From: Blattabacterium cuenoti BPAA
GTDB lineage: Bacteria > Bacteroidota > Bacteroidia > Flavobacteriales > Blattabacteriaceae
Length of the DNA: 64,000 nucleotides
Assembly: GCF_000348805.1 (NCBI RefSeq)
Contig: NC_020510.1
Span: 434,001-498,000 of the forward strand
Direction: 5' to 3'
Below the pieces are notes generated by a model. That model had not been told where the DNA came from and ran no database searches. It worked only from the letters and a program-made list of their open reading frames with translations. The translations under genes were made by a program, and so were the position numbers. Numbering within the stretch: position 1 is the first letter of the stretch; the number at the start of each line of letters is the position of its first letter. Shown here piece after piece: positions 8,869-17,428 of this stretch.

Positions 8869-10617
8869 TCATAAAAAAATATTATGATTTTCTATTTTTG
8901 ATATTTTTCCGTTTTTTAAAACAATGAATAAATCAAAATCGGAAATATAAGAAATATCATGAGTTATAATAATAACAGTACTATATTTCATTGTTTTTTT
9001 AACAGAACGAATAATTTGTTTTCTGGTTTTTTGATCTATAGCAGAAAAACTATCATCAAATATAAGAATCTTTGGGTATCTAATGATAGCTCTAGCTATA
9101 CATATTCTTTGTTTTTGTCCTCCAGATAAAGTTATACCTCTTTCTCCTATGATGGTTTCATATCCTTTTTTAAAATTTAAAATATCATTTTCTATCATAG
9201 CTATTCTAGCTGCATCATATACTTTATATGGAGTTATTTGTTTTACACTTCCTAAAGCTATATTATTGTAAATAGAATCTGAAAAAAGAAAAGATTCTTG
9301 AGGAACATAACCAATGTTTTTTCTAAAATTATACAAATTGTGATCTTTTAAAGATAAATTATCTATTAAAATTTCTCCTTTATGAGGATCATATAAACGG
9401 GATATTAATCTTCCTATAGTTGTTTTTCCTGAACCTGTTTCTCCCGTTAAAACTAACGTCTTTCCTTTCATTAAAGTAAAGGATACTTTACTAACTGTAT
9501 GATTTTTACTGTATTGTATTGAATTATATTGATTTTTTTGATTACAATAAAAAAAACTTACATTTTTAAATTGAATTTTTCCAAAAATTTTTGTTTTTAT
9601 GAAATTTTTATTCAAAATTTCAGGTTTTACTTTCAAAAATTCACTAATACGAATTAGTGATACTTTAGCTCTTTCTGAGATAGAAACAACCCATCCTAAT
9701 ATAATGAAAGGAAAAATTAAAACATTTATATATGTAAAGAATTCAGCAATAGTTCCAATTTCTTTAATTTCTCCTTCGAAATATTTTTTTCCTCCAAAAA
9801 ACAGAATTAATAAATGACAAATTCCTATGAAAAATATAATAACAGAAGATAATATAGTGTCAATTTTAGCTAATTCTATATTTTTTTTTTTATATCCTAA
9901 TATAATTTTTCTATGTTTTTCTTGAAAAAAAGATTCTGATACAAATGATTTTATAATATGAATTCCTGAAAAGGTTTCTTGTATAAAAGAACAGATAATA
10001 GATTGAAATTTTTGAACTTCTTCGCTTTTATTGTTAATATAAATACTGATACAATAGATCAAAATAAAAAGAATAGGAATGGGTAAAATAACATAAAAAG
10101 TCAGTATCTTATTAATCCGTAACATTTGCATAAAAACCATCAAAAAAAGAATGATAAGATTTAAAAAATACATTATTCCAGGACCTATATATTGTCTTAT
10201 AAAAGAAACGTCTTCTGTGAGACGGTTCATTAAATCACCTGTAGAATTTTTTTTATAAAAAGACAAACTCAATTTTTGATAATGTGAAAAAATTTCATTT
10301 TTTATATCAAATTCTATCATTCTAGACGTAGTAATTATACATTGTCGCATATGATATTTAACAACTCCACCTATAATTGGAACTATTAATATAATACTGG
10401 CATAAATACAAATGTCTTTTTTCAAAAAAACAGAGAAAGAGGTTGATGAATTTGAAAAATTTATAAACAGATTTTTGATGGTATTAACAGATTTTCCTAT
10501 ATAAGGAATAGGAAATAAAGTTAAAATATTAGATACTAAAATTAATAAAAACCCTATACACAAACGAAATTTGTACTTTCGACAATATCTTTTGCTAAAA
10601 GCAAATAAACCACTCAT
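8869..10617 (-). CDS. ABC exporter, fused permease-ATPase (MsbA/MdlB-like)
   Basis: A half-transporter of 582 residues: an N-terminal six-helix membrane domain (about 1-320) and a nucleotide-binding domain. Seen: Walker A TGETGSGKTT, the Q-loop IGYVPQESFLFSD, signature LSGGQKQR, Walker B ILIFDD followed by SFSAID, and the H-loop THD. The residue after Walker B is Asp where many exporters have Glu; that variant is frequent in this subfamily. The substrate cannot be read from sequence; lipid A or another lipid (MsbA-like) is the natural guess in a Gram-negative symbiont. An A11 run on its coding strand (9881-9891) is a possible slippage site. It is divergent from nusB. Confidence 0.85.
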   Translation of the reverse strand: MSGLFAFSKRYCRKYKFRLCIGFLLILVSNILTLFPIPYIGKSVNTIKNLFINFSNSSTSFSVFLKKDICIYASIILIVPIIGGVVKYHMRQCIITTSRMIEFDIKNEIFSHYQKLSLSFYKKNSTGDLMNRLTEDVSFIRQYIGPGIMYFLNLIILFLMVFMQMLRINKILTFYVILPIPILFILIYCISIYINNKSEEVQKFQSIICSFIQETFSGIHIIKSFVSESFFQEKHRKIILGYKKKNIELAKIDTILSSVIIFFIGICHLLILFFGGKKYFEGEIKEIGTIAEFFTYINVLIFPFIILGWVVSISERAKVSLIRISEFLKVKPEILNKNFIKTKIFGKIQFKNVSFFYCNQKNQYNSIQYSKNHTVSKVSFTLMKGKTLVLTGETGSGKTTIGRLISRLYDPHKGEILIDNLSLKDHNLYNFRKNIGYVPQESFLFSDSIYNNIALGSVKQITPYKVYDAARIAMIENDILNFKKGYETIIGERGITLSGGQKQRICIARAIIRYPKILIFDDSFSAIDQKTRKQIIRSVKKTMKYSTVIIITHDISYISDFDLFIVLKNGKISKIENHNIFL

Positions 10618-10725
10618 ATAACATACAAAAATACAACTTTTTTAAGTTTTGATTTTTTATATTTATATAAATTATTGTACAAAAATTTTGTTTTGCATAA
10701 AAAATCAACATTATTATAATAAAAA

Positions 10726-11661
10726 ATGTCAGTAAGACGACACTTTAGAATAAGAAGTTTACAGTTTTTATATGCTCAACATTTATCAAAAATGGATTCC
10801 AAAAAAGTTGAAGAAAATATGCTTCAAAGTATTGAATCATTACATCATCTTTATATTTTTCTTCTCTATTTAATTTTAAAAATTAGAGAAAATGCTATGA
10901 AAAAAAATTTCTGTAATAAAAATTATAAAACAAATTTTATACAAAAAATTGCATATAATTCAGTAATAAAAATACTATCCAAAAATAAATATTTAATAGA
11001 GGAATATCGTTCTACAAAAAATTCCGAAAAAATTTGGTGGAACCAACAATACGAATATATTTTTATATTATTGCAAAAAATGCCAGAATCAAATTTTTGC
11101 AAAAAATATTCTATAAAAACCTGTTCTTCTTTTGAAGAAGAAAAAAGATTTTTAATAAAATATTATAAAGACTTTGTTATTTCAAATACAAAATTAATAG
11201 AATATATAGAAGATTTATATTATTTTCATGGAAAAGAGGATTTATCCCTTGCTCATACTATGGTGTGTAAAACCTTACAATTTATCAATTATTCCACTCC
11301 TCAAAATTTTAAATTGTATAATATTTACAAAAATAATGAAAATAAGAAATTTGTTATTAATTTATATAGGAACACAATTTTTCACAAAGAAGAATTTAAT
11401 CGTTTAATTAACGATATATCATGTAATTGGGATATAAAAAGAATAGCAATTATAGATTTGATTATATTGCAAATGGCTACTTGCGAATTTTTATATTTTC
11501 CAAATATTCCTCCTAAAGCAACTATGAATGAGTATATAGAAATTACGAAAATATTTTGTATGGAAAAAAGCAAAATTTTTATTAATGGTATATTAGATCA
11601 AATATTCAAATTTTTATATAAAAAAAATAGAATATTTAAAATAGGAAAAGGACTCATATAA
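10726..11661 (+). CDS. nusB: Transcription antitermination factor NusB (long Bacteroidota form)
   Basis: 311 residues, about twice the E. coli NusB, as usual in Bacteroidota. The N terminus MSVRRHFRIRSLQFLYAQHLS and the C-terminal helical domain (WDIKRIAIIDLIILQMATCEFLYFPNIPPKATMNEYIEITK, near residues 235-275) carry the NusB signature. The middle is a divergent, lysine-rich helical insertion. NusB with NusE (S10) forms the antitermination complex on rRNA operons. First gene of nusB - yajC - coaE - thx, with gaps of 28, 29 and 2 bases. Confidence 0.88.
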   Translation: MSVRRHFRIRSLQFLYAQHLSKMDSKKVEENMLQSIESLHHLYIFLLYLILKIRENAMKKNFCNKNYKTNFIQKIAYNSVIKILSKNKYLIEEYRSTKNSEKIWWNQQYEYIFILLQKMPESNFCKKYSIKTCSSFEEEKRFLIKYYKDFVISNTKLIEYIEDLYYFHGKEDLSLAHTMVCKTLQFINYSTPQNFKLYNIYKNNENKKFVINLYRNTIFHKEEFNRLINDISCNWDIKRIAIIDLIILQMATCEFLYFPNIPPKATMNEYIEITKIFCMEKSKIFINGILDQIFKFLYKKNRIFKIGKGLI

Positions 11662-11689
11662 ATAGTAAGTTTACTTAAAATATTATATT

Positions 11690-11989
11690 ATGTTTTTTTC
11701 ATTACAACAAAATTCTATTGCAAACACCATTCTGATGTTTGTATTGATATTTATCATATTTTACTTTTTTATGATACGTCCTCAAATCAAAAGACAAAAA
11801 ATTGAAAAAAAATTTCAGGAAGATTTAAAAATAGGAAATTATATTGTGACAAATTCAGGAATACATGGTAAAATTATAGATATAACAGATCATTTTTGTA
11901 TACTAGAAACTATCATGGGAAAAGTAAAACTTGAAAAAAATACAATTTCAAAAGAATTAACCCAATTACGTTATAGTAGTAATAAATAA
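11690..11989 (+). CDS. yajC: Preprotein translocase-associated protein YajC
   Basis: 99 residues with one membrane helix (about 14-28, ILMFVLIFIIFYFFM) followed by the family signature IRPQIKRQKIEKKF and a small cytoplasmic domain (IGNYIVTNSGIHGKIIDI). YajC associates with SecDF at the Sec translocon. It sits 28 bases after nusB, its normal flavobacterial place. Confidence 0.92.
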   Translation: MFFSLQQNSIANTILMFVLIFIIFYFFMIRPQIKRQKIEKKFQEDLKIGNYIVTNSGIHGKIIDITDHFCILETIMGKVKLEKNTISKELTQLRYSSNK

Positions 11990-12018
11990 CAACAACCAGA
12001 AATCATAATAAATAAACA

Positions 12019-12660
12019 ATGATCGAAAATACAAAGAATCAAAAAATAAAATTGATAGGAATAACGGGAAAAATGGGATCTGGAAAAAGTTTATTTTCTT
12101 TCTTTTTGAAAAAAAAAGGAATTCCTGTTTATTCTTCAGATCAAAGAGGAAAAATATTAATGAATCAAGTCAAAATTATAAAACAAAATGTTATAAAATA
12201 TTTTGGTACAGATTCTTATAGAAAAGATAAAATAAATAGAACTTATTTATCTGAAATTGTATTCAAAAATCCTATAGCATTAAAATTACTATGTACGATT
12301 GTACATCCATGGATATCATTAGATTTTAAACAGTGGATGTCATCTATTATTAGAATACAAAAAAAAACTTTATATGTTATAAAGGAATCTGCTATTTTAT
12401 TTGAAAGTAAAAGTTATAAGGAATGTGATTTCATTATAACTATAACTTCACCTAAAAAAAATATGATCGAAAGAATAATAAAAAGAGATAATCTAAATGA
12501 ACACCAAATCATAGATCGATTTAAAAATCAAATATCCAATAAAAAAAGAGAAAAAAAATCCAATTTTGTAATTGAAAATTATTTATCTACATACCATTTA
12601 CAAAAAAAAGCAGATAGAATACATAAACTATTAGAAAAATTCATTACACAAAAAAAATAA
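12019..12660 (+). CDS. coaE: Dephospho-CoA kinase
   Basis: Phosphorylates dephospho-CoA at the 3' position, the last step to coenzyme A. 213 residues. Seen: the P-loop GITGKMGSGKS (about 14-24), the substrate-binding SSDQRGKIL, the HPW of the CoA domain (IVHPWI) and the lid-region RIIKRDNLNEHQIIDRFKNQ. The C terminus is lysine-rich. The ATG at 12019 follows yajC by 29 bases; thx starts 2 bases after its stop. Confidence 0.92.
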   Translation: MIENTKNQKIKLIGITGKMGSGKSLFSFFLKKKGIPVYSSDQRGKILMNQVKIIKQNVIKYFGTDSYRKDKINRTYLSEIVFKNPIALKLLCTIVHPWISLDFKQWMSSIIRIQKKTLYVIKESAILFESKSYKECDFIITITSPKKNMIERIIKRDNLNEHQIIDRFKNQISNKKREKKSNFVIENYLSTYHLQKKADRIHKLLEKFITQKK

Positions 12661-12662
12661 AT

Positions 12663-12815
12663 ATGGGAAAAGGAGATAAAAAAACTAGAAGAGGAAAAAT
12701 AAGAAATAAAACCTATGGAAATCTTCGTCCAAATCCAAGAAGAAATGCAAGAAAAAAAAAATTAAAAATGCTCATCTTTTCTAGTACTGCTACTACTACC
12801 GTTGAAAACCGATAA
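12663..12815 (+). CDS. 30S ribosomal protein Thx
   Basis: A very small basic protein, 50 codons. It begins MGKGDKKTRRGKIRNKTYGN, the invariant Thx N terminus (GKGDKKT.RGKI...TYG), followed by RPNPRRNARKKK. Thx binds the head of the 30S subunit in Bacteroidota and Thermus. It starts 2 bases after coaE, so it is the last gene of that operon. The frame runs past the usual basic end into the converging protease gene and stops at 12815. Its last 18 or so residues are therefore read antisense to that gene and are longer than I would expect. It contains an A10 run (12752-12761). Confidence 0.8.
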   Translation: MGKGDKKTRRGKIRNKTYGNLRPNPRRNARKKKLKMLIFSSTATTTVENR

Positions 12816-13475
12816 AAAATAGATCAATTGAGCTAAACAACCAAAAGCTGAAATAACGTAAGTCATGGCAGCCAAATTTAACGATTCTTTTGCTTTATGA
12901 TATTCTTGATAATTCACCACATTTTTATTTCTTAACCATGTTAAAGCTCTATTACTTGCGTCAAATTCTATAGGTAATGTGATAAAAGAAAAAATCACAA
13001 CTAAAAAAAATAATCCTATTCCTAGTTTTAAAATCAAAGAATTATTTCCTCCTGAATTATAAAAAATAGTTAATCCAGATATTATCGCTATATTAATAAA
13101 TTTAGAACTTAAATTCAAAATAGGAATTAAATGATTTCGTAATTTTAATAAATTATAACCTAATCGATGTTGCAAAGCATGACCACATTCATGAGCTGCC
13201 ACTGCCACTGAAGCTGCAGTACTATCATTATAAACTTTTTCACTCAAATTAATTGTTTTATTTATGGGATTATAATGATCAGTTAATTCCCCTTCTACAG
13301 AAAGAACATTCACATCGTAGATCCCATGATCTGCTAACATCTTTTCTGCAATTTCCTTTCCACTCATACATGAATGCAAATATAGTTTAGAATAATTCCT
13401 AAATTTATTTTTCAATATGAAATTGACAATAATACTTAACAAAACAGTACCCCCTACAATAAAATAGTAAGTCAT
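12762..13475 (-). CDS. Membrane zinc metallopeptidase, YugP family
   Basis: 237 residues. Seen: an N-terminal membrane segment (TYYFIVGGTVLLSIIVNFIL), the zinc protease motif AAHECGHALQH (HExxH with a Cys) and two to three C-terminal membrane helices with the conserved block PIEFDASNRALTWL. This is the DUF2254/YugP type of neutral zinc metallopeptidase; the substrate is unknown, but a membrane quality-control role is likely. I start at the ATG at 13475; the frame extends seven codons to a TTG. Its 3' end overlaps thx by 54 bases in convergent orientation. Confidence 0.85.
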   Translation of the reverse strand: MTYYFIVGGTVLLSIIVNFILKNKFRNYSKLYLHSCMSGKEIAEKMLADHGIYDVNVLSVEGELTDHYNPINKTINLSEKVYNDSTAASVAVAAHECGHALQHRLGYNLLKLRNHLIPILNLSSKFINIAIISGLTIFYNSGGNNSLILKLGIGLFFLVVIFSFITLPIEFDASNRALTWLRNKNVVNYQEYHKAKESLNLAAMTYVISAFGCLAQLIYFLSVFNGSSSSTRKDEHF

Positions 13476-13560
13476 AAAAATCTTTTTTTTGAACAAAATT
13501 ATTAATTTATTGAATAAAATAAAAATATATATAAATTAGCTTGATGTCAAATTTTTGACT

Positions 13561-14850
13561 ATGAATATACCAAGAGTCAACAACCTAAAAAGAGTCGTTA
13601 TTATTGGTGCTGGATTTGCAGGGTTACAAGTAGCAAAAAAATTAAGAAGAGATAAATTTCAAGTGGTTCTTATAGATAAGAACAATTATCATACTTTTCA
13701 ACCCCTATTGTATCAAGTAGCTACAGCAGGGTTAGAACCAGATTCTATTGCACATTCTATTAGAAATATTATAAAAAAAACAAAAAATTTTTTCTTTAGA
13801 TTGACTATTGTTCATTATATCAACACAAAAAAACAAAAAATATATACGAGTGTAGGAAATTTATCTTACGACTATTTAATTATGGCAACAGGATCTGTGA
13901 CCAATTATTTTGGAAATAAAAATATAGAATCTTTTGCCTTACCCATGAAATCTATTCCAGAAGCTTTAAATTTAAGAAGTCTTATTTTACAAGATTTTGA
14001 ATCAGCTTTATTAACAAAAGATGAAAAAAAGAAAGTGAGACTTATGACTTTTGTCATTGTAGGAGGAGGGCCTACTGGGGTTGAACTAGCTGGAGCTTTA
14101 GCCGAAATGAAAAAATACGTATTACCACATGATTATCCTGATTTAGATATTCAACATATGAATATTCATTTATTACAAGCTACTTCTAGATTATTAGATG
14201 GAATGTCTAAGAAATCAGCTAAACAAGCTTATAAAAATTTGAAAGAATTAGGTGTTATTATTTGGTTAAATTCTTTAGTGAAAGATTATAACGGAGAAAT
14301 AGTTTTTATGGAAAAAAATCAAAAAATAGAATCTTCTAACGTGATATGGGCTGCAGGAGTAAAAGGTGCTATTATTAATGGATTTTTAAAAGAAGATATA
14401 AAAGGAAATAGAATTTTAGTTGACAATAATCTTAAAACCATAAGATATAAAAATATTTTTGCTATTGGAGATGTTGCTTTTATGAATACAAATCAACATT
14501 ATCCTAATGGTCATCCTATGACAGCTCAACCTGCTATACAGCAAGGAAATTGTTTAGCTAAAAATTTGAATTGTTTTTTAGATGATAATATTAAAATGAA
14601 ACCTTTTATTTACAAAAATTTAGGTTCTATGGCTACTATTGGAAGAAATAAAGCCGTATGTGATTTTCCCTATTTAAAATTAAAAGGCTTTTTAGCATGG
14701 ATTGTTTGGATGTTTGTTCATTTAGTCAGTTTAGTAGGTTTTAGAAATAGAGTAATAGCTCTAACAAATTGGATTATTCAATATTTTCATTATCATAAAA
14801 GCGTACGTCTAATTATAAGACCATTTCATAGAAAAAAAAAAATCATTTAA
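13561..14850 (+). CDS. ndh: Type II NADH dehydrogenase (NDH-2)
   Basis: Single-subunit, non-proton-pumping NADH:quinone oxidoreductase at the inner membrane, 429 residues. Seen: an FAD-binding Rossmann motif VVIIGAGFAGLQVAKKL near the N terminus, the second (NADH) motif FVIVGGGPTGVELAGALAEM, the FAD motif IFAIGDVA and the quinone-site AQPAIQQG. The C-terminal amphipathic region (FLAWIVWMFVHLVSLVGFRNR) anchors it to the membrane. I use the ATG at 13561, not the TTG two codons upstream. The last 8 bases overlap the converging isochorismate synthase, and an A11 run (14832-14842) sits at the very end. With sdhCAB and the menaquinone-type genes next door it sketches the respiratory chain. Confidence 0.93.
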   Translation: MNIPRVNNLKRVVIIGAGFAGLQVAKKLRRDKFQVVLIDKNNYHTFQPLLYQVATAGLEPDSIAHSIRNIIKKTKNFFFRLTIVHYINTKKQKIYTSVGNLSYDYLIMATGSVTNYFGNKNIESFALPMKSIPEALNLRSLILQDFESALLTKDEKKKVRLMTFVIVGGGPTGVELAGALAEMKKYVLPHDYPDLDIQHMNIHLLQATSRLLDGMSKKSAKQAYKNLKELGVIIWLNSLVKDYNGEIVFMEKNQKIESSNVIWAAGVKGAIINGFLKEDIKGNRILVDNNLKTIRYKNIFAIGDVAFMNTNQHYPNGHPMTAQPAIQQGNCLAKNLNCFLDDNIKMKPFIYKNLGSMATIGRNKAVCDFPYLKLKGFLAWIVWMFVHLVSLVGFRNRVIALTNWIIQYFHYHKSVRLIIRPFHRKKKII

Positions 14851-15892
14851 AAACAAGTTGAGAAAGAATATTTTTTATTTTATTTTCTGTTTCCATATAT
14901 TCTTGATAGATATTGCTATCCACAGTAATTCCGCTACCGGCATATAAAATCATTTCTTTTTTATCTTCTTTTATTTTTACACATCTTAAATTCAGATATA
15001 ATTCCATGTCATTTTGATGGACTATTCCAATATATCCTGTATAAAATTGTCTTTCGTATCCTTCATTTTTATAAATAAAATCTAAAGATTTTTTTTTGGG
15101 ATATCCACATATAGAAGGTGTAGGATGTAAACAATTTAATATTTCATAGTAATTAGGTTCTTCATAAAATGAAAAATGAATTAGAGTTTCTAAATGTTTT
15201 AAATGACCTATTTTTATAATTTTTGTATTTTCTATGTGAATAGAACCTTTATAAGATTTTAATAAATGAAGAATATATTTTATTACAATTTTATGTTCTT
15301 CTGTTTCTTTTTTTGTCCATTTTTTAGATCCCCAAATGGTACCTGCTAAAGCTGAAATTTTTAATTTTTTATTATGACATTCTATTAATAATTCAGGAGA
15401 ACATCCCATCCAAAATCCATAATGAAAATTATACCAAAGACTAATTAAAGCATTGGGATAAGCATGAATTAATTTTATAAATGTATTTTTGAAATAAAAG
15501 TTTCGAAAAGGAATTTTTATAAATCTGGATAAAACAACTTTTTTTAGAAATCCTTTTTTTATATTTTCAATAGCATCTTTTATTAATTTTTTATATTTGC
15601 AAGAATCTGTTAAAAAAGAAGAATTTTTTTCCCAAAAAGAAGGGAAAATATTTGTTTTTTTATAAAATTTTTGGATATCTACTGTGTAGATATTTTTTGG
15701 ATATATTTTTATGGTATGATCGTGTTTAAAATTTTGAATTAAAAAAAATTTTACGCCCAAAGAATAATCATAGTGGGAATAAAAAAATATTTTTTTATCA
15801 TAAGGTTTTTTAAAAACAACAAAATTATTATGGTTATAATAATTTTTTATAATTTTTTTATATAAAGAGAAAACACTAATTTCTGTTGACAT
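14843..15892 (-). CDS. menF: Isochorismate synthase (menaquinone branch)
   Basis: Converts chorismate to isochorismate. 349 residues, chorismate-binding fold. Seen: VVLSRF with the conserved lysine region, GCSPELLIE, the ALAGT motif (SALAGTIWG), HPTPSICGYPK, a GYIGIV strand, NLRCVKI and YAGSGIT at the C terminus. No siderophore gene is near, while a hotdog thioesterase follows 2 bases before it in the same direction, the usual flavobacterial pair. A menaquinone role is therefore more likely than an EntC-type role. Chorismate would come from AroC, encoded at 21.7 kb. Confidence 0.87.
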   Translation of the reverse strand: MSTEISVFSLYKKIIKNYYNHNNFVVFKKPYDKKIFFYSHYDYSLGVKFFLIQNFKHDHTIKIYPKNIYTVDIQKFYKKTNIFPSFWEKNSSFLTDSCKYKKLIKDAIENIKKGFLKKVVLSRFIKIPFRNFYFKNTFIKLIHAYPNALISLWYNFHYGFWMGCSPELLIECHNKKLKISALAGTIWGSKKWTKKETEEHKIVIKYILHLLKSYKGSIHIENTKIIKIGHLKHLETLIHFSFYEEPNYYEILNCLHPTPSICGYPKKKSLDFIYKNEGYERQFYTGYIGIVHQNDMELYLNLRCVKIKEDKKEMILYAGSGITVDSNIYQEYMETENKIKNILSQLVFK

Positions 15893-15894
15893 GT

Positions 15895-16338
15895 TTATTT
15901 TTTCGGAATTATGATATTAGTTAATTTACAAAAACTAATAATATTTTCTTTTTCATCATAAATATGAACTTGAATAAAATGTAAAATATTTCCCTTATGA
16001 AAAATTTTTGCTTTGGCAAACAGAATTCCTTTTTTTATTTTTATGGATCGAATATGATTTGTAGAAATTTCAATGCTAAAAACATTAAAATTGTTTTTTT
16101 TTTCATTTATAATATTTATAAAAGAAATAGAACTTCCAACACTTTCAGCTAAAATTATAGTTGCTCCTCCATGTAAAAAACCAAAAGGTTGAAATATTTT
16201 AGAATTTATAGGCATTTTTGCTATCAGTGTATCTAATTGGTTTGACAAAAAAATAAATTGAATTTGCATTATGTTTATCAATGTATTTTTTTTCAAATCA
16301 TTTAACTGATTTAATAATTCTTGAGTTCTTTTTCTCAT
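15895..16338 (-). CDS. PaaI-type hotdog thioesterase, probable DHNA-CoA hydrolase
   Basis: 147 residues with the single hotdog fold. Seen: the active-site block GFLHGGATIILAESVGS, in which HGG and the following Glu are the catalytic positions of the PaaI/MenI group, and the C-terminal strand KGNILHFIQVHIYDEKENIISFCKLT. It precedes the isochorismate synthase by 2 bases on the same strand, so hydrolysis of 1,4-dihydroxy-2-naphthoyl-CoA in menaquinone synthesis is the best guess. The substrate is inferred from context. I use the ATG at 16338; the frame extends nine codons upstream. Confidence 0.8.
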   Translation of the reverse strand: MRKRTQELLNQLNDLKKNTLINIMQIQFIFLSNQLDTLIAKMPINSKIFQPFGFLHGGATIILAESVGSSISFINIINEKKNNFNVFSIEISTNHIRSIKIKKGILFAKAKIFHKGNILHFIQVHIYDEKENIISFCKLTNIIIPKK

Positions 16339-16475
16339 ATCAATAGAAAAAAAAATACAAAACAAGATTTATTATTCTTATTTATATACAAATTATATAC
16401 CAACCAATTTACATTTTTACATTATATTATTTTATAAAAAAAACAACATATCAAATCAAAAAAAAATTAGTGAAT

Positions 16476-17024
16476 ATGAAAAAAAAACAAGATTCAGAAG
16501 ATCTGATTCCTTTAATAGGAATGGAGAATCAAATTGTAGGATTTGAAGAGAAAGAAAAAATTCATATAAAAGGATTACGACATAGTGCTGTTTCTGTTTT
16601 TATTTTTAATCTAGAAAACGATTTAATGTTGCAAAAAAGATCTTCAAAAAAATATCATTCTTCTTCACTTTGGACAAATACTTGTTGCAGTCATCCTAAA
16701 AAAAACGAATCTATTTTAAAAGCAGCACATCGTTGTTTGATAGAAGAAATGGGTTTCGATTGTTTTTTGGAACAAAGATTTAGCTTTAATTATCATGAAT
16801 TTTTTAGTAATGGGTTAATAGAAAATGAATTAGATCATGTTTTTGTCGGATTTTATGAAAAATCCCCAATTATAAATTTTAAAGAAGTAGATAATTGGAA
16901 ATGGATTTCATTAAATGAATTAATTGAAAATATTCATACTTATCCAGATTCTTATACCATTTGGTTAAAAATTATTATGAAAAATCATTTAAATCAATTA
17001 AAATGTATAAAAAAAATACGATAG
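16476..17024 (+). CDS. idi: Isopentenyl-diphosphate delta-isomerase, type I
   Basis: Interconverts IPP and DMAPP. 182 residues, Nudix fold. Seen: LWTNTCCSHP with the catalytic cysteine and metal-binding histidine, the Nudix-like helix AAHRCLIEEMGF, the catalytic-Glu region NELDHVFVG and WKWISLNEL. A GTG two codons upstream is possible, but the ATG gives the normal start. Its end overlaps queD by 22 bases. The product feeds quinone side chains, undecaprenyl phosphate and MiaA's dimethylallyl donor. Confidence 0.92.
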   Translation: MKKKQDSEDLIPLIGMENQIVGFEEKEKIHIKGLRHSAVSVFIFNLENDLMLQKRSSKKYHSSSLWTNTCCSHPKKNESILKAAHRCLIEEMGFDCFLEQRFSFNYHEFFSNGLIENELDHVFVGFYEKSPIINFKEVDNWKWISLNELIENIHTYPDSYTIWLKIIMKNHLNQLKCIKKIR

Positions 17025-17428
17025 CTACTATAAATAGAAAAGGCTATTTTAGTGCAGCACATAGGCTCTATAATAATCATTGGAATTATAAAAAAAATAT
17101 TGAAATATTTGGAAAATGTGCTCATCTCAACTATCATGGGCATAATTATGAATATATCGTAAGCATTACAGGAAAGATAGATCCTGAAACGGGTTTTGTT
17201 TTCAATTTACAAAAATTGAAAAGTATTCTTTCTGATGAAATAGAAAAACTGTTTGATCATAAAAATATTAATTTAGATATTATAGAATTTTCATCTATAA
17301 ATCCCACTATAGAAAACATTGTCATTTTCATGTGGAATAGAATAAATAAAAAAATATCCCCTGATTTAAAATTAAAAATAACTTTGTACGAAACAAAAAA
17401 TAATTTTGTTGAATATGACGGAAAATAA
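17003..17428 (+). CDS. queD: 6-carboxytetrahydropterin synthase family protein (QueD/PTPS)
   Basis: 141 residues, tunnelling (T-fold) pterin enzyme. Seen: zinc-binding FSAAHRL, KCAHLNYHGHNY with the catalytic cysteine and two more zinc histidines, GFVFNLQKLK, FDHKNIN and a C-terminal ETKNNFVEY with the substrate-anchoring Glu. The catalytic Cys argues for QueD/PTPS activity rather than the PTPS-III folate type. The ATG at 17003 lies inside the end of idi (22-base overlap). It overlaps gcvT by 14 bases, so idi-queD-gcvT look translationally coupled. No other queuosine gene is in the window. Confidence 0.87.
   Translation: MYKKNTIATINRKGYFSAAHRLYNNHWNYKKNIEIFGKCAHLNYHGHNYEYIVSITGKIDPETGFVFNLQKLKSILSDEIEKLFDHKNINLDIIEFSSINPTIENIVIFMWNRINKKISPDLKLKITLYETKNNFVEYDGK

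Noticed and set aside
13541..13560. Inverted repeat GTCAAA/TTTGAC just before ndh as a regulatory site
   Set aside because: Only 6-bp arms, in AT-rich sequence, with no second copy seen; could easily be chance.
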